A stretch of DNA of 64,000 nucleotides. It comes from Paenibacillus oceani. GTDB lineage: Bacteria; Bacillota; Bacilli; Paenibacillales; NBRC-103111. The position numbers and the translations under genes are program-made. Numbering within the stretch: position 1 is the first letter of the stretch; the number at the start of each line of letters is the position of its first letter. Below the pieces are notes generated by a model that saw only the letters and a program-made list of their open reading frames with translations, ran no database searches and was not told where the DNA came from. Of the stretch, positions 53,988 to 62,643 are shown piece by piece. The DNA lies in contig NZ_JACXJA010000013.1 of NCBI RefSeq assembly GCF_014705615.1, forward strand, positions 62,001-126,000, given 5' to 3'.

Positions 53988-54989
53988 TCAAAACAAACCC
54001 GCGACCAGCTCGTAGGAACGGACGCGCGAAGCAAAGTCTGGGGTGATCGAGTTGACGATGACCTCCTCCACGCCGTAAGAGCGGCTGAATTCGAGGAGCT
54101 GCGTTTTGATTTTCTCCGGTCCGCCGACGAGCATCCTTTTGCGGTTATGACGAATCCGGATTCGCTCGAACTCCGTGTAAGGGTAAACCAGCGCCTGCTC
54201 CAGTGTAATGTCGATCCCGAATCGGCCCTGCTCCAGCAGCAGCAGCTTCAGATCGAGCGGCGCCGCGAGGCGGTCCGCCTCTTCATCCGTATCCGCGCAT
54301 AAGACCATGACACAGGCGTTAGCCCGGGGTTCGGCGCCGAGCGGTCCCGGACGGAACGTCTCGTAATAATGCTGAACCGCGCTCTGCCCGCCCTCTCCGT
54401 TAATAAAATGAGCGAATGAAAAGGAAGCTCCCAGCTCGGATGCGCGGCGCGCGCTGTAATCGCTCGAACCGAGCAGCCATATTTCCGGACTCGTCTCCAC
54501 GAGCGGCGTCGCCTGCAAGCCGGAGCCCGGACGAACCTCCGCCGTCCCGCGGACCGGACGCAAATAACCGCCCAGCTCCTCGAGCGCAGCCGGAAACGCC
54601 TCGGCGATTTCCGGAGGACGCCCGTACCGGAGCGCTCTAGTCGCAGCGGGCATTCCTCCCGGCGCCCGTCCGATGCCGAGATCGATCCGTCCCGGATACA
54701 GCGCTTCGAGTACGCGGAAATTTTCCGCCACTTTATACGGGCTGTAATGCGGAAGCATCACTCCGCCGGAGCCGATACGGATGCGTGACGTATGGGCGCC
54801 GATCGCCGCCAGCAGCACTTCCGGCGATGACCCCGCGAGCGAAATCGTATCGTGATGCTCGGATACCCAATACCTCGAATAACCGAGCTTCTCGGTAATC
54901 CGCGCCAGTTCCACCGTCTGCTTCATCGCTTCCACCGCATTAGAGCCCGTCAGGACAGGCGTTTGGTCCAGCACTCCCAATCGAAGCAT
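53988..54989 (-). CDS. LLM-class flavin-dependent oxidoreductase
   Basis: This 333-residue protein has the luciferase-like monooxygenase barrel: YWVSEHHDT near 40-48, RIRIGSGGVMLPHYSP near 69-84 and DLGIGRAPGG near 100-109. It belongs to the short, non-specific group often named YhbW/YceB-like. It would use FMNH2 from a separate reductase to oxidise an unknown small substrate. It stands alone; upstream is a TA-rich segment with TTTAATATGTACAG-like repeats and no clear promoter. Confidence 0.88.
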   Translation of the reverse strand: MLRLGVLDQTPVLTGSNAVEAMKQTVELARITEKLGYSRYWVSEHHDTISLAGSSPEVLLAAIGAHTSRIRIGSGGVMLPHYSPYKVAENFRVLEALYPGRIDLGIGRAPGGMPAATRALRYGRPPEIAEAFPAALEELGGYLRPVRGTAEVRPGSGLQATPLVETSPEIWLLGSSDYSARRASELGASFSFAHFINGEGGQSAVQHYYETFRPGPLGAEPRANACVMVLCADTDEEADRLAAPLDLKLLLLEQGRFGIDITLEQALVYPYTEFERIRIRHNRKRMLVGGPEKIKTQLLEFSRSYGVEEVIVNSITPDFASRVRSYELVAGLF

Positions 54990-55109
54990 CGCTTAATCTC
55001 CTTCCGCCTATCTTATTGTATGTTTAATATGTACAGTTTAACACATTTGTCACCCGTCCGTATACGGCCCTCTGGGCTGCTCCTGCACGCGGCAAACGGC
55101 CCCCCGCAA

Positions 55110-55148
55110 AGAAACAAGCCGGTAACTTTGCGCACGCAGTCCCGGCTT
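55110..55148 (-). terminator. Terminator of the transglutaminase operon
   Basis: AAGCCGG at 55116-55122 pairs with CCGGCTT at 55142-55148. On the minus strand GTTTCTTT follows. It is 30 bp after the stop at 55178. Confidence 0.6.
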
Positions 55149-55177
55149 TTCCGTTTCCTGCTTCAGCCGCCACGATC

Positions 55178-56032
55178 CTACAGCTTCTCCAGCACTTTCA
55201 CAGCCACCCTTACGTCAAGCTTGTGACGTCCACCCCGGTATACACCCTGAAGCGGACTAACGTCGGCGTAATCGCGTCCGGTTCCGACCCGGATATGCGA
55301 GCTGAGCGCCTCGACCTTGTTCGTCGGGTCGAGTCCGACCCAGCCGATTCCGGGAATCATCACCTCGACCCACGCATGCGTGGCGGCATCGCCGACAAAG
55401 CCCGAATCTTCGCCTATGTACAAATACCCGCTGACATACCGCGCCGGCACCCCTTGAGAGCGCAGCACCCCGATCATCACGTGGGCAAAATCCTGACACA
55501 CCCCGCGCTTTAGACCGAACGCCTCATTTGCCTTCGTATGAACATTGGTCGCTTCCTTCTCGTAGGCAAACGTTGTGTGAATGTAGTCCATCAGCGTCAG
55601 CGCCAGCCGGACCGGGTTGTCCGTCTCCCCCACCTCGGCCATAATCGCGTCCACTTGCCCCTGTTCCATATACGTATACGCCGTTTCGTTCAGAAACGCC
55701 AAATAATGCTGACGAAACAAAGCCGAGCGGAAAATATCCCGCATCTCCGGGGAATGCTCCACCTTGCGAATAAACGGGCTTCGCTGTACGCTCACTTTCG
55801 ACGTCGTCGACACCGATAACGTCTGGTGCTGCTCGGGTATAAAAAACGTTTCGACATGGTTGCCCCACAAATCAGTATATTCCTTGGACATCGACATCGG
55901 GCTGATCTCGGTCCGGTACGACAGCAGCTTCTGGCACACATCGGTTCTCGGTTTCAGGCGGACGTGATTCAGACTTTGGTCGACCAGGCTCTCGTAAGTA
56001 AACGTATTCGTATGCTCAATCTGGTAAATCAT
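55178..56032 (-). CDS. Transglutaminase-like cysteine protease
   Basis: This 284-residue cytoplasmic protein has an N-terminal bacterial transglutaminase-like domain (about 1-90) and a papain-like core with Cys179 (KRGVCQDFAH), His219 (THAWVEV) and Asp235 (LDPTN). It follows the alpha-E gene by 9 bp. With the alpha-E protein and the permuted ATP-grasp enzyme it forms a trio conserved in many bacteria. The trio is thought to add and remove peptide or amide links on an unknown product, with this protein as the hydrolase. Confidence 0.9.
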   Translation of the reverse strand: MIYQIEHTNTFTYESLVDQSLNHVRLKPRTDVCQKLLSYRTEISPMSMSKEYTDLWGNHVETFFIPEQHQTLSVSTTSKVSVQRSPFIRKVEHSPEMRDIFRSALFRQHYLAFLNETAYTYMEQGQVDAIMAEVGETDNPVRLALTLMDYIHTTFAYEKEATNVHTKANEAFGLKRGVCQDFAHVMIGVLRSQGVPARYVSGYLYIGEDSGFVGDAATHAWVEVMIPGIGWVGLDPTNKVEALSSHIRVGTGRDYADVSPLQGVYRGGRHKLDVRVAVKVLEKL

Positions 56033-56041
56033 CGGAACGTC

Positions 56042-57169
56042 TCACTCCTGTACACACATCTTAGCTTCATAACGGAAACCGTCGTCCGGACGCAGCGTCC
56101 CCGTAACCAGCGCCCCAATCTCGTTGCACAGGTTCTGGAACCGGTCCAGATATCGCTCCAAATCGTGCAGCGGCCATTCATGAATGCGGCTTTCGCCGAA
56201 CTGCTCGGACAATTGCTCGACTGCGGCGACAAGGGGACCGGTATACAAGGTCACGCCTTCGTCCTCCAGCCGGTACATCGCCTGCACAAAATGATCGACG
56301 CAATACCGGATGGAGCGCGGATAAGCCCGCTCGGCCATCAGAAACGCCAGCACATCCTTCGGATGCATATACGGAGGATATTGCCGCAAAAAGGCGTCGC
56401 TGCCGCCCACCAGTTCCAGAGCCGTCAGCCAGTACACATATTGACGCGCAGGAAGCTGCTCCTCCGGCTTCATCGCCTTGGCGCAGACGACATTCAGGAT
56501 GCGGGCCGTCTTCTCGGCGCGTTCCAGCCATTTGCCGGTTTGCACGAACAGATAAGGCGCGCCGCGCGGCATTAACGACTCGATGACGCCTTGCGTCGTG
56601 AACGATCCTACCTTAACCGCCTGCAAAAACGGGTAATAGTCGCGCAGCTCCCCGCCCTCCTCCGACGACCTGCGGACATTCCAGTACATGTCGTTCAGCG
56701 TCTCCCACAGCTCATGCGGGATCGCATCCCTCGCCGACCGCGCATTATTGCGCGCATAGGCGATGCAACTGGCGATCGAATTCGGATTGCTCTCCGAAAA
56801 CGTCAAATACCGCAAAATCTCACCCTGGACGAGCTCTGAATGTTTGTCCAGATAGTCGGCGAACGAGGCGTTGATTTCCAGCAGCTCCTCCCAATCGCCG
56901 GCCAGATTCAGCTCCGCCTCCTGCGGGACGCCCTGAGCAAGTCCATCCGCTCCCGCTCCCGAAAACGAACGGAACGGAGCCCATCTTGCGCCGCTCTCCG
57001 TTCCGTCCGCTCGATCCGCTCCGGTAGAAGCCGCTCCAGCCGTCCCCTCCCCCTCTTCCCAGGATTCGGGCATCCGGCTCAGCCTCGCGGCTATAATCCG
57101 CGCATTGTTCTCCGCCCGCTCGATATTGCGCGCCATCCAATACAACGTCTCGGCCACCCGGCTCAGCAT
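56042..57169 (-). CDS. Alpha-E domain protein (DUF403)
   Basis: This 375-residue all-helical protein begins MLSRVAETLYWMARNIERAEN, the hallmark of the family (shown here in full as two parts: MLSRVAETLYW and MARNIERAEN). The ATG at 57169 overlaps the stop of the ATP-grasp gene as ATGCTGA, with AAAGGGG upstream. A segment at about 55-95 is a Gly/Ala/Ser-rich insertion. The role is unknown; it probably forms a complex with the ATP-grasp partner. Confidence 0.9.
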   Translation of the reverse strand: MLSRVAETLYWMARNIERAENNARIIAARLSRMPESWEEGEGTAGAASTGADRADGTESGARWAPFRSFSGAGADGLAQGVPQEAELNLAGDWEELLEINASFADYLDKHSELVQGEILRYLTFSESNPNSIASCIAYARNNARSARDAIPHELWETLNDMYWNVRRSSEEGGELRDYYPFLQAVKVGSFTTQGVIESLMPRGAPYLFVQTGKWLERAEKTARILNVVCAKAMKPEEQLPARQYVYWLTALELVGGSDAFLRQYPPYMHPKDVLAFLMAERAYPRSIRYCVDHFVQAMYRLEDEGVTLYTGPLVAAVEQLSEQFGESRIHEWPLHDLERYLDRFQNLCNEIGALVTGTLRPDDGFRYEAKMCVQE

Positions 57170-58626
57170 ACGCGATTTCCCCTTTCGCTGAGCACCCAGG
57201 TGTCCTTGCCGCCGCCGCCCTGCGACGAGTTGACGACAAGCGAGCCTTCCTTGAGCGCGACCCGGGACAACCCTCCGGGCAGCACATGCGTGCTCTCGCC
57301 ATGCATCACGAAGACGCGAAGATCGATATGGCACGGGTACACCCTGTCGTTATGGTACGACGGCGCCCTCGACAGCTTCACGGTCGGCTGGGCGATGTAC
57401 TGTCCGGGGTTTGCCCTGATTTTGATGCGGAACCGTTCGATTTCCTCCTCCGACGCATGCGGGCCAATCAGCATATCGTAGCCTCCGGAAGCGCCCACGT
57501 TTTTGACGACCAGCCGGTCGATATGCCGGAATACGTAATCCCGCTGCTCGGGATCGTCCAGCAGATAAGTCGGAACGTTCGGGATGAGCGGTTCCTCGTT
57601 CAAGTAATACCGGATCATATCCGGAACGTAGGCGTAGACGCCTTTATGATCCGCCACGCCGTTGCCGATCCCGTTCAGAATCGCCACATTCCCGCGGCGG
57701 AACGCCTCCAGCAAGCCCGGAACGCCCAGCATCGAATCCGGCCGGAACGCCAGCGGGTCCAGGAAGTCGTCGTCGATTCGCCTGTAGACGATATCGACCC
57801 GCTGCAAGCCGCGGATCGTCTTCTCGTAGACGACATGGTCCAGGACGACGAGATCGCGGCCTTCCACCAGCTCGACCCCCATCTGCTGAGCCAGAAACAC
57901 ATGGTCGTAGTAGGCCGAGTTGTAAGGCCCGGGTGTCAGCAGCACCGCTCTCGGACCGCTCGCGCCGTAATGGCGGAGCGGGGCATGGCTTAACATCGTC
58001 TCATGCAGGATGCCGAGCTGGCGGTCCAGCGACAGCACGCTCTGCCGGCGGAACAGCTCCGGGAACGCCTGCCTCATCACAGAGCGGTTCTGGTACACGT
58101 ACGAAATCCCGGACGGATTGCGCAAATTATCTTCCAGTACGCGGTATTCGCCGCGCTCGTCGCGGATCAGATCGATGCCGGCCAGAAAGATCTGGCTGCC
58201 CTTCGGCGACCCCGCAGACAAGGCCGGACCGGAGTAATACGAAGGATTGCCGGTCACGAGCCGGGACGGGACGATTCCGTCGCGCACGATGTGCTGATCG
58301 CCGTACACGTCATCCAAAAACAGATTCAACGCAGTTACGCGCTGAATCATCCCCCGCTCGATCCGGCTCCACGGACTGGCCGGCACAATGATCGGGATCG
58401 GGTCGAATGGCATCGTACGCTCCGTTCCGGAGTTGTCGCTATATACGGTAAACGTCACGCCTTGACGTAAAAAACGAAGTTGGGCCGTCTCATGCTTCCG
58501 GCGCAGCTCGTCTGCCGACAGCCGATGCAGCGCCCGGTATACCGCTTCGTAATGAATTTTCGGAGTACCGCCGGGTTCGAGCATTTCATCATAATAGGTT
58601 CCGGTTTCATAAGGCATGAACATCAT
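57163..58626 (-). CDS. Circularly permuted ATP-grasp protein (DUF404/DUF407)
   Basis: This 487-residue protein has the family start YETGTYYDEM, then NLFLDDVYGDQHIVRDGIVP near 100-120, EYRVLEDNLRNPSGISYV near 158-175, and VVKNVGASGGYDMLIGP near 370-386, the nucleotide-binding strands of a permuted ATP-grasp fold. It should activate a carboxylate with ATP and couple it to an amine. GAGAGGAG precedes the ATG. It leads the trio with the alpha-E and transglutaminase genes. Confidence 0.92.
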   Translation of the reverse strand: MMFMPYETGTYYDEMLEPGGTPKIHYEAVYRALHRLSADELRRKHETAQLRFLRQGVTFTVYSDNSGTERTMPFDPIPIIVPASPWSRIERGMIQRVTALNLFLDDVYGDQHIVRDGIVPSRLVTGNPSYYSGPALSAGSPKGSQIFLAGIDLIRDERGEYRVLEDNLRNPSGISYVYQNRSVMRQAFPELFRRQSVLSLDRQLGILHETMLSHAPLRHYGASGPRAVLLTPGPYNSAYYDHVFLAQQMGVELVEGRDLVVLDHVVYEKTIRGLQRVDIVYRRIDDDFLDPLAFRPDSMLGVPGLLEAFRRGNVAILNGIGNGVADHKGVYAYVPDMIRYYLNEEPLIPNVPTYLLDDPEQRDYVFRHIDRLVVKNVGASGGYDMLIGPHASEEEIERFRIKIRANPGQYIAQPTVKLSRAPSYHNDRVYPCHIDLRVFVMHGESTHVLPGGLSRVALKEGSLVVNSSQGGGGKDTWVLSERGNRVC

Positions 58627-58760
58627 CTCGGCTCCTCTCGAAATCAGATCGGTTACACCCTTCCATTAACCGTTTCCGCCGGCGTTCAAACAAAGCGGCC
58701 CTCCCGCCGCATGAAGCCGCCCCCCTTTCCGAACCGGATCGGGCAAAGGGGTGAGCATAG

Positions 58761-58796
58761 AAAAAGCCCGAGGTTCTCAGGCGAGAACGCTCGGGC
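58761..58796 (-). terminator. Terminator of the NlpC/P60 gene
   Basis: GCCCGAGGTTCTC at 58766-58778 pairs with GAGAACGCTCGGGC at 58783-58796 with one bulge. On the minus strand TTTTTC follows. Confidence 0.85.
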
Positions 58797-58823
58797 CGGT
58801 TCGATTTTCCTGCGCTTACGGAT

Positions 58824-59297
58824 TCACTGCTTCACATCGCTCATCTTCAGGAACGTGTCCTCGTCCACGACTCTGCGCGCCGTGACATAACGATTCTTGT
58901 AGTAGCTGTCGCTCAGCTTGCTGATGCTGACGCCAACCTTGCTGGCCGAATGGGCGAATTCGCCGTCCCCCAAATAAATGCCGGCATGAGAGATTCCTTT
59001 GCCGTCCGTATTGAAGAACACCAGGTCGCCGATCCGGAGGTCTGCCTTGGCGACTTCCACTCCCATTTTGGCCTGGTCCCTCGAAGTACGCGACAGCTCG
59101 ATGCCGTACTCGTCGAAGATGTACTGCATGAATCCCGAACAATCGAACCCTTTAATCGTAGTGCCGCCCCATTTGTAAGGGGTCCCTACGACTTCCTCCA
59201 CCGCTCGATCCAGCTGCGTATCTTCGGCATAAGCCGTACCCGCCGCCGCTACGAACAGCATGGAGCTGAGCAGCATAACAGAACCAATCTTCTTCAA
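58824..59297 (-). CDS. Secreted NlpC/P60 peptidoglycan endopeptidase
   Basis: This 157-residue protein has a TTG start, 7 bp after AAGGAG. The signal peptide ends at TAYA near residue 24. The single NlpC/P60 domain has Cys53 (DCSGF) and the His of SHAGIYLGDGEFAH near 102-105. It is a cell-wall D,L-endopeptidase without extra wall-binding domains. A c-di-AMP riboswitch in its leader ties its expression to cell-wall and osmotic signalling, as seen for other Firmicute NlpC/P60 genes. Confidence 0.93.
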   Translation of the reverse strand: MKKIGSVMLLSSMLFVAAAGTAYAEDTQLDRAVEEVVGTPYKWGGTTIKGFDCSGFMQYIFDEYGIELSRTSRDQAKMGVEVAKADLRIGDLVFFNTDGKGISHAGIYLGDGEFAHSASKVGVSISKLSDSYYKNRYVTARRVVDEDTFLKMSDVKQ

Positions 59298-59307
59298 AAC
59301 CCTGCTC

Positions 59308-59425
59308 CTTCCAGTGCCTGCGAGGTTAGCTCAGGGTTCGGTTGAAGGTTCCCTATGGTCACTTTGAAGCGAGACCAATTCACCCGGTATGGTTCCCCCG
59401 CTTCCCGTAAAGGAATTCGGCAATT
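59308..59425 (-). ncRNA. c-di-AMP (ydaO/yuaA) riboswitch
   Basis: Read on the minus strand, the leader contains in order GAAGCGGGGGAACCAT, CCGGGTGAATTGG, ATAGGGAACCTTCAACCGAA, then CCTGAGCTAACCTCGCAGGC. These are the conserved blocks of the ydaO riboswitch. It ends about 10 bp before the NlpC/P60 start, so control may act on translation or on an overlapping terminator. c-di-AMP normally turns such genes off. Confidence 0.9.
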
Positions 59426-59604
59426 ATTGTTTAAAACGTGGCGCTTTGCTTACATTCGACTCCATTCAACCAAATCCTGCTAATTTCGCGTACGGAAAAA
59501 TGACAAACCTGCAAACTCTTCAACGCTCCATTCCGGCTGCATGCACAGGTTCAACCGGTGGCGTGGCGGTATGGAGCGATACGGGTTAGCGGCAACTGCA
59601 ACAG

Positions 59605-59632
59605 AAAAAACCGCTCCGGTTTCCCGAAACGG
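59605..59632 (-). terminator. Terminator of the phosphotransferase gene
   Basis: On the minus strand CCGTTTCGGGAAACCGG forms a short stem and is followed by AGCGGTTTTTTC. It lies about 35 bp after the stop at 59667. Confidence 0.55.
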
Positions 59633-59666
59633 CTTGTCTGCTTGTCCATACTAGGCCATACCCGAA

Positions 59667-60728
59667 TTATAGGTGAAGCGACATACAAGGAATATCCCGC
59701 AAGATCGCCTTCGAATCGGCGGAGATCCATTCGCGCTGTCCCGCTGTCGCCTTCTCCGATCCCCATATGTCGAACAAAATGAGGCACAGGTCGAGGCGCC
59801 GCTTCTCGACGAACATCGGCAGCTGCTTCAGCCAGCCGGACCCGATACGCCGCTCCCGTTCATAACCCCGGAGGAAATCGTCCAGAAACCGGCCCGCAAA
59901 GTCCGATACCAGGCCCGGATCGGTCTCGGGCTTCTCCCAGCTCGCAAACACCGACGCATAATATACCGGCATGGCGATATCCTGCAAATAATAATCGTCC
60001 CCGCAGTCGTCAAAATCAAAGGCGGTCATCCGGCCCGCTTCGTCCGCGAAAAAGTTGCCATGATGCAAATCGCGATGGCACATTCCGTACCGGCCTCCGT
60101 CCTTCGGCAGCCGTTCGACGTCTGCGGCGATCCGGGTATATACACGCGCCAGCGCCTGCTTGACCGCTTCCGGTCCCGCCTCATCGGTTCCTTCCCGGTC
60201 GCGGTCCGCAGACGGCGCCTCCTCATCGGAAGGCTCCGGATACACTTCATCGAGCGCCGATCCCAGCCGGCGGGGTATGCCTTCCGGAGGGGCATAGGTT
60301 TCGCTGTGCCGGTGCATCCGCCCGGTCAGCTGTCCCCACTGTTCGAACAGCCGCGGCCCCCACAACGGGTGATCCGCTCCGACATGCCCGCCCGGAGCTT
60401 TCTCGAATACGCCCATCAGCAGCGGCTCGGCTTCCGTCTCGGCCGCCTCCATCAAACGTCCGTTCAGCGATTCGACCGGCCTCGCCACCTGGACTCCGTA
60501 ATCGGCCAGCCGGAGCATCCAGTCCAGCTCGGCCGCCACGTAGTCCGGCGTCCGCTTCGTGCTTGGGGTAATCCGCAAAATAAGCTCGCGGTCGTCCCGC
60601 TCCGTCTCGTATACCAGATTTTCAAACCCTCCGATGTGCCGGATGCGGTTCGGGTCGAACCCGTAACGTTTCGCGGCTTCATGCAGAAAAAGATTCTCGT
60701 ACGATCTATAGTTTGCCGTCGTCACCAT
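59667..60728 (-). CDS. APH-family phosphotransferase (aminoglycoside/homoserine kinase-like)
   Basis: This 353-residue kinase-like protein has the catalytic loop CHRDLHHGNFF near 218-228 and the metal-binding DFDD near 239-242, with an N-terminal lobe GGFENLVYE near 34-42. The region around 165-190 is a charged low-complexity insert. The ATG at 60728 has GGGAGG only 3 bp away; the next codon, a GTG, has better spacing. The family includes antibiotic and spore-coat related kinases. The leader holds a short ORF and an attenuator-like hairpin, a hint of inducible resistance, but the substrate is unknown. Confidence 0.82.
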   Translation of the reverse strand: MVTTANYRSYENLFLHEAAKRYGFDPNRIRHIGGFENLVYETERDDRELILRITPSTKRTPDYVAAELDWMLRLADYGVQVARPVESLNGRLMEAAETEAEPLLMGVFEKAPGGHVGADHPLWGPRLFEQWGQLTGRMHRHSETYAPPEGIPRRLGSALDEVYPEPSDEEAPSADRDREGTDEAGPEAVKQALARVYTRIAADVERLPKDGGRYGMCHRDLHHGNFFADEAGRMTAFDFDDCGDDYYLQDIAMPVYYASVFASWEKPETDPGLVSDFAGRFLDDFLRGYERERRIGSGWLKQLPMFVEKRRLDLCLILFDIWGSEKATAGQREWISADSKAILRDIPCMSLHL

Positions 60729-60801
60729 ATGCCTCCCGATCTATGAACTGAACCGCCGCAGCCGGCTATGCCCGCTTATGGCGGAGTGCGCTCGCAGCCC
60801 T

Positions 60802-60838
60802 CAAAAATATTAGCGGCCACGGCGTCGCCGCCGTGGCC
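60802..60838 (-). terminator. Attenuator-like hairpin in the phosphotransferase leader
   Basis: GGCCACGGCG at 60815-60824 pairs with CGCCGTGGCC at 60829-60838 around a 4-base loop. On the minus strand GCTAATATTTTTG follows. It lies 75 bp upstream of the phosphotransferase start and just after the short ORF. It may be an attenuator or the terminator of a small gene. Confidence 0.6.
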
Positions 60839-60850
60839 CGTCTGTTTCGG

Positions 60851-60877
60851 CTAAGCCGAAATCACCTTTGTAGTCAA
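60851..60877 (-). CDS. Possible 8-residue leader peptide (MTTKVISA)
   Basis: A TTG start at 60877 lies 9 bp after AAAGGAG and gives an 8-codon ORF. Its stop falls inside the hairpin TTTCGGCTTAGCCGAAA. An ATG at 60884 in another frame gives a 24-codon ORF (MQIDYKGDF start, Arg-rich end, stop at 60810), but it is only 2 bp from the ribosome binding site. One of the two is probably a regulatory leader peptide. No family is recognised. Confidence 0.35.
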   Translation of the reverse strand: MTTKVISA

Positions 60878-60931
60878 TTTGCATCACTCCTTTCTGAAGG
60901 TTAGCTTTATCATAACCGATCGTCCGGCCGT

Positions 60932-60957
60932 GTTCCATGGAACGTTTCGTTATAACG
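60932..60957. promoter_or_regulatory. Two adjacent perfect palindromes upstream of the leader
   Basis: GTTCCATGGAAC (60932-60943) and CGTTATAACG (60948-60957) are both perfect and 4 bp apart. TATGAT on the minus strand follows near 60910-60915. They look like operator sites for the leader and phosphotransferase transcript. Confidence 0.4.
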
Positions 60958-60994
60958 ATTCTGTAAGGCGGCTCCGCAAGTCCTTGCCCCGCAC

Positions 60995-61252
60995 TTACTC
61001 CCGCAAAGCGTCCCGCAACCTGCTGGACATCGTGCCAGCCTGCGCTACCCGGAGCTTGCGAACCTCCTGCTTCAGCCGTTCGTTCTCGGCGATCAGTTGC
61101 TCCGTTCGTTCCCGGTCCACCGTCTCCCGCCGCTCCGCCTCATCCACGAATTGCAGCAGCTCGCTGCCTTCGCGGCCCGCCTCCTGAAGCAACCGGCGCA
61201 AAGCCTCGCGTATCGCCTCGTAATCCGTTTCCGCTACGTTATCTTGTTTCAT
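60995..61252 (-). CDS. Small coiled-coil protein of unknown function
   Basis: This 85-residue protein starts at the ATG at 61252, 8 bp after GGAGG. It is highly charged and almost wholly helical, with heptad-like stretches (REALRRLLQEAG, EQLIAENERLKQEVRKLR) that predict a coiled coil. There is no signal peptide or cysteine. I do not recognise a family. It lies 82 bp downstream of the namA stop on the same strand and could be co-transcribed with it. Confidence 0.65.
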   Translation of the reverse strand: MKQDNVAETDYEAIREALRRLLQEAGREGSELLQFVDEAERRETVDRERTEQLIAENERLKQEVRKLRVAQAGTMSSRLRDALRE

Positions 61253-61334
61253 CGTATGATCCTCCAACCTCAGACTGTCCTCTTCCGCATATGCGACGTA
61301 CCCGATCCAGCCTCCGACGCTCCCTAAGCCCGCT

Positions 61335-62360
61335 TCAAAACCCGCGCGCGTAAGCTTTCGGCACCGGCGCCGCCTCCTTGCCGGCCGCCGCACGGATTGC
61401 ATGAACGGCCCAGTACGGATCGGACAACATCCCGCGCCCCACCCCGACCAGATCGGCATCGCCGCTGGCGACAACCGAGTCGGCCAGCGCCGGCTGATCG
61501 AGCATGCCGACCGCGATGACGGGCACGTCCAGCGCCTCCTTGTAGGCCCGCGCGAACGGAACCTGGTAACCCGGATAGTTGCCGGGCTTGCGCTTGCCTG
61601 CCGGACCTTCGCCTCCGCTCGATACATGGAAGATGTCGACTCCCGCCTCCTTGTACTTGCGCGCGATCGCGAGCGAATGCTCAAGATCGTATCCGCCGTC
61701 GATATATTCGACAGCCGATATACGGAGCAGCAGCGGCATATCCGGAGGCATCACTTCCTTGACGGCCCGGATCACCTGGACGCCGAACAGCGACAAATCC
61801 TGCCCGTATTCGTCCTCTCTGCGGTTAAGCGCCGGCGAGTGGAACTGATGGATCAAATACCCGTGAGCGCCGTGCAGTTCGATCGTATCCACGCCCGCCG
61901 CCACCGCTCTGCGCGCCGCATCGCGGAACTTGTGGGCCATCGCCCTCGTCTCCTCCGTCGTTAGCGGACGAGGCGTTTTGGAGCCCGGCCCCACCGGGAT
62001 CGCGGACGGAGCGACCGGCACTTCGGCGTCCTCGGCTTTGCGGCCGGCGTGAGCGATCTGGATGCCGATCTTCGCTCCATGCGCCTGAACCGCGGACACG
62101 ATGCGGGCGAAAGGAGCGATGTGGTCGTCCGACCATAAACCGAGATCATAGTCGGTAATCCGGCCGTCCGGCTCGACGTCCGTCATCTCCACGATAACCA
62201 GTCCGGCGCCGCCGACCGCCCTCGACGCATAATGGACGTAATGCCAGTCTCCCGGCTTCCCGTCCTTCGTATCAACCGAATATTGGCACATCGGAGGCAT
62301 CACGATGCGGTTGCGGAGCTGCAAGCCTTTATACGTAAACGGGGTATGCAAACGGTTCAT
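61335..62360 (-). CDS. namA: NADPH dehydrogenase, old yellow enzyme (YqjM/NamA type)
   Basis: This 341-residue FMN enzyme starts at the ATG at 62360 behind GGAGGG. It has the YqjM-group features MPPMCQYS with Cys25 near the flavin, IQIAHAGRKA, ELHGAHGYLIHQF with the two active-site histidines, and ISAVEYIDGGYDLE. It reduces activated C=C bonds of enones and related electrophiles with NADPH and helps in stress defence. A MITE-like element begins 33 bp upstream of its start, so that element forms its 5' leader. Confidence 0.93.
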   Translation of the reverse strand: MNRLHTPFTYKGLQLRNRIVMPPMCQYSVDTKDGKPGDWHYVHYASRAVGGAGLVIVEMTDVEPDGRITDYDLGLWSDDHIAPFARIVSAVQAHGAKIGIQIAHAGRKAEDAEVPVAPSAIPVGPGSKTPRPLTTEETRAMAHKFRDAARRAVAAGVDTIELHGAHGYLIHQFHSPALNRREDEYGQDLSLFGVQVIRAVKEVMPPDMPLLLRISAVEYIDGGYDLEHSLAIARKYKEAGVDIFHVSSGGEGPAGKRKPGNYPGYQVPFARAYKEALDVPVIAVGMLDQPALADSVVASGDADLVGVGRGMLSDPYWAVHAIRAAAGKEAAPVPKAYARGF

Positions 62361-62392
62361 AGAGATCCCTCCAAAACATTTTTTAAGAGGTT

Positions 62393-62560
62393 GTTCAAAA
62401 AGTCCACTTTTGATCACGAAGCAGATACAGGAAGCCTGCTCGACATCGAATATGGAATTCAGCCGGAACTTCCGGTGCTCACGTAGCTGTCACTACGCTC
62501 CGCTCCTCATTTCCCAGCTTCATCCCATCTTCTCGGCGCTGAAAACCGGACTTTTTGAAC
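62393..62560. mobile_element. 168-bp MITE-like element with 13-bp perfect terminal inverted repeats
   Basis: GTTCAAAAAGTCC at 62393-62405 is the exact inverse of GGACTTTTTGAAC at 62548-62560. The inside has no ORF but has its own short stems (CCGGAACTTCCGG; CGTAG/CTACG). No target-site duplication is obvious. This size and structure fit a non-autonomous miniature element or a structured intergenic repeat. Confidence 0.75.
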
Positions 62561-62643
62561 TCGCACTTTAATCGTGTTAGCCGGTGCGCGTTATCTCACC
62601 GGAACCAATCCCTTTTATTTTACTACTAACAGGCATCCGCTAC

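Noticed and set aside
59673-60746. Plus-strand frame of 357 codons
   Set aside because: It is the mirror of the phosphotransferase gene. The minus strand has the kinase motifs.
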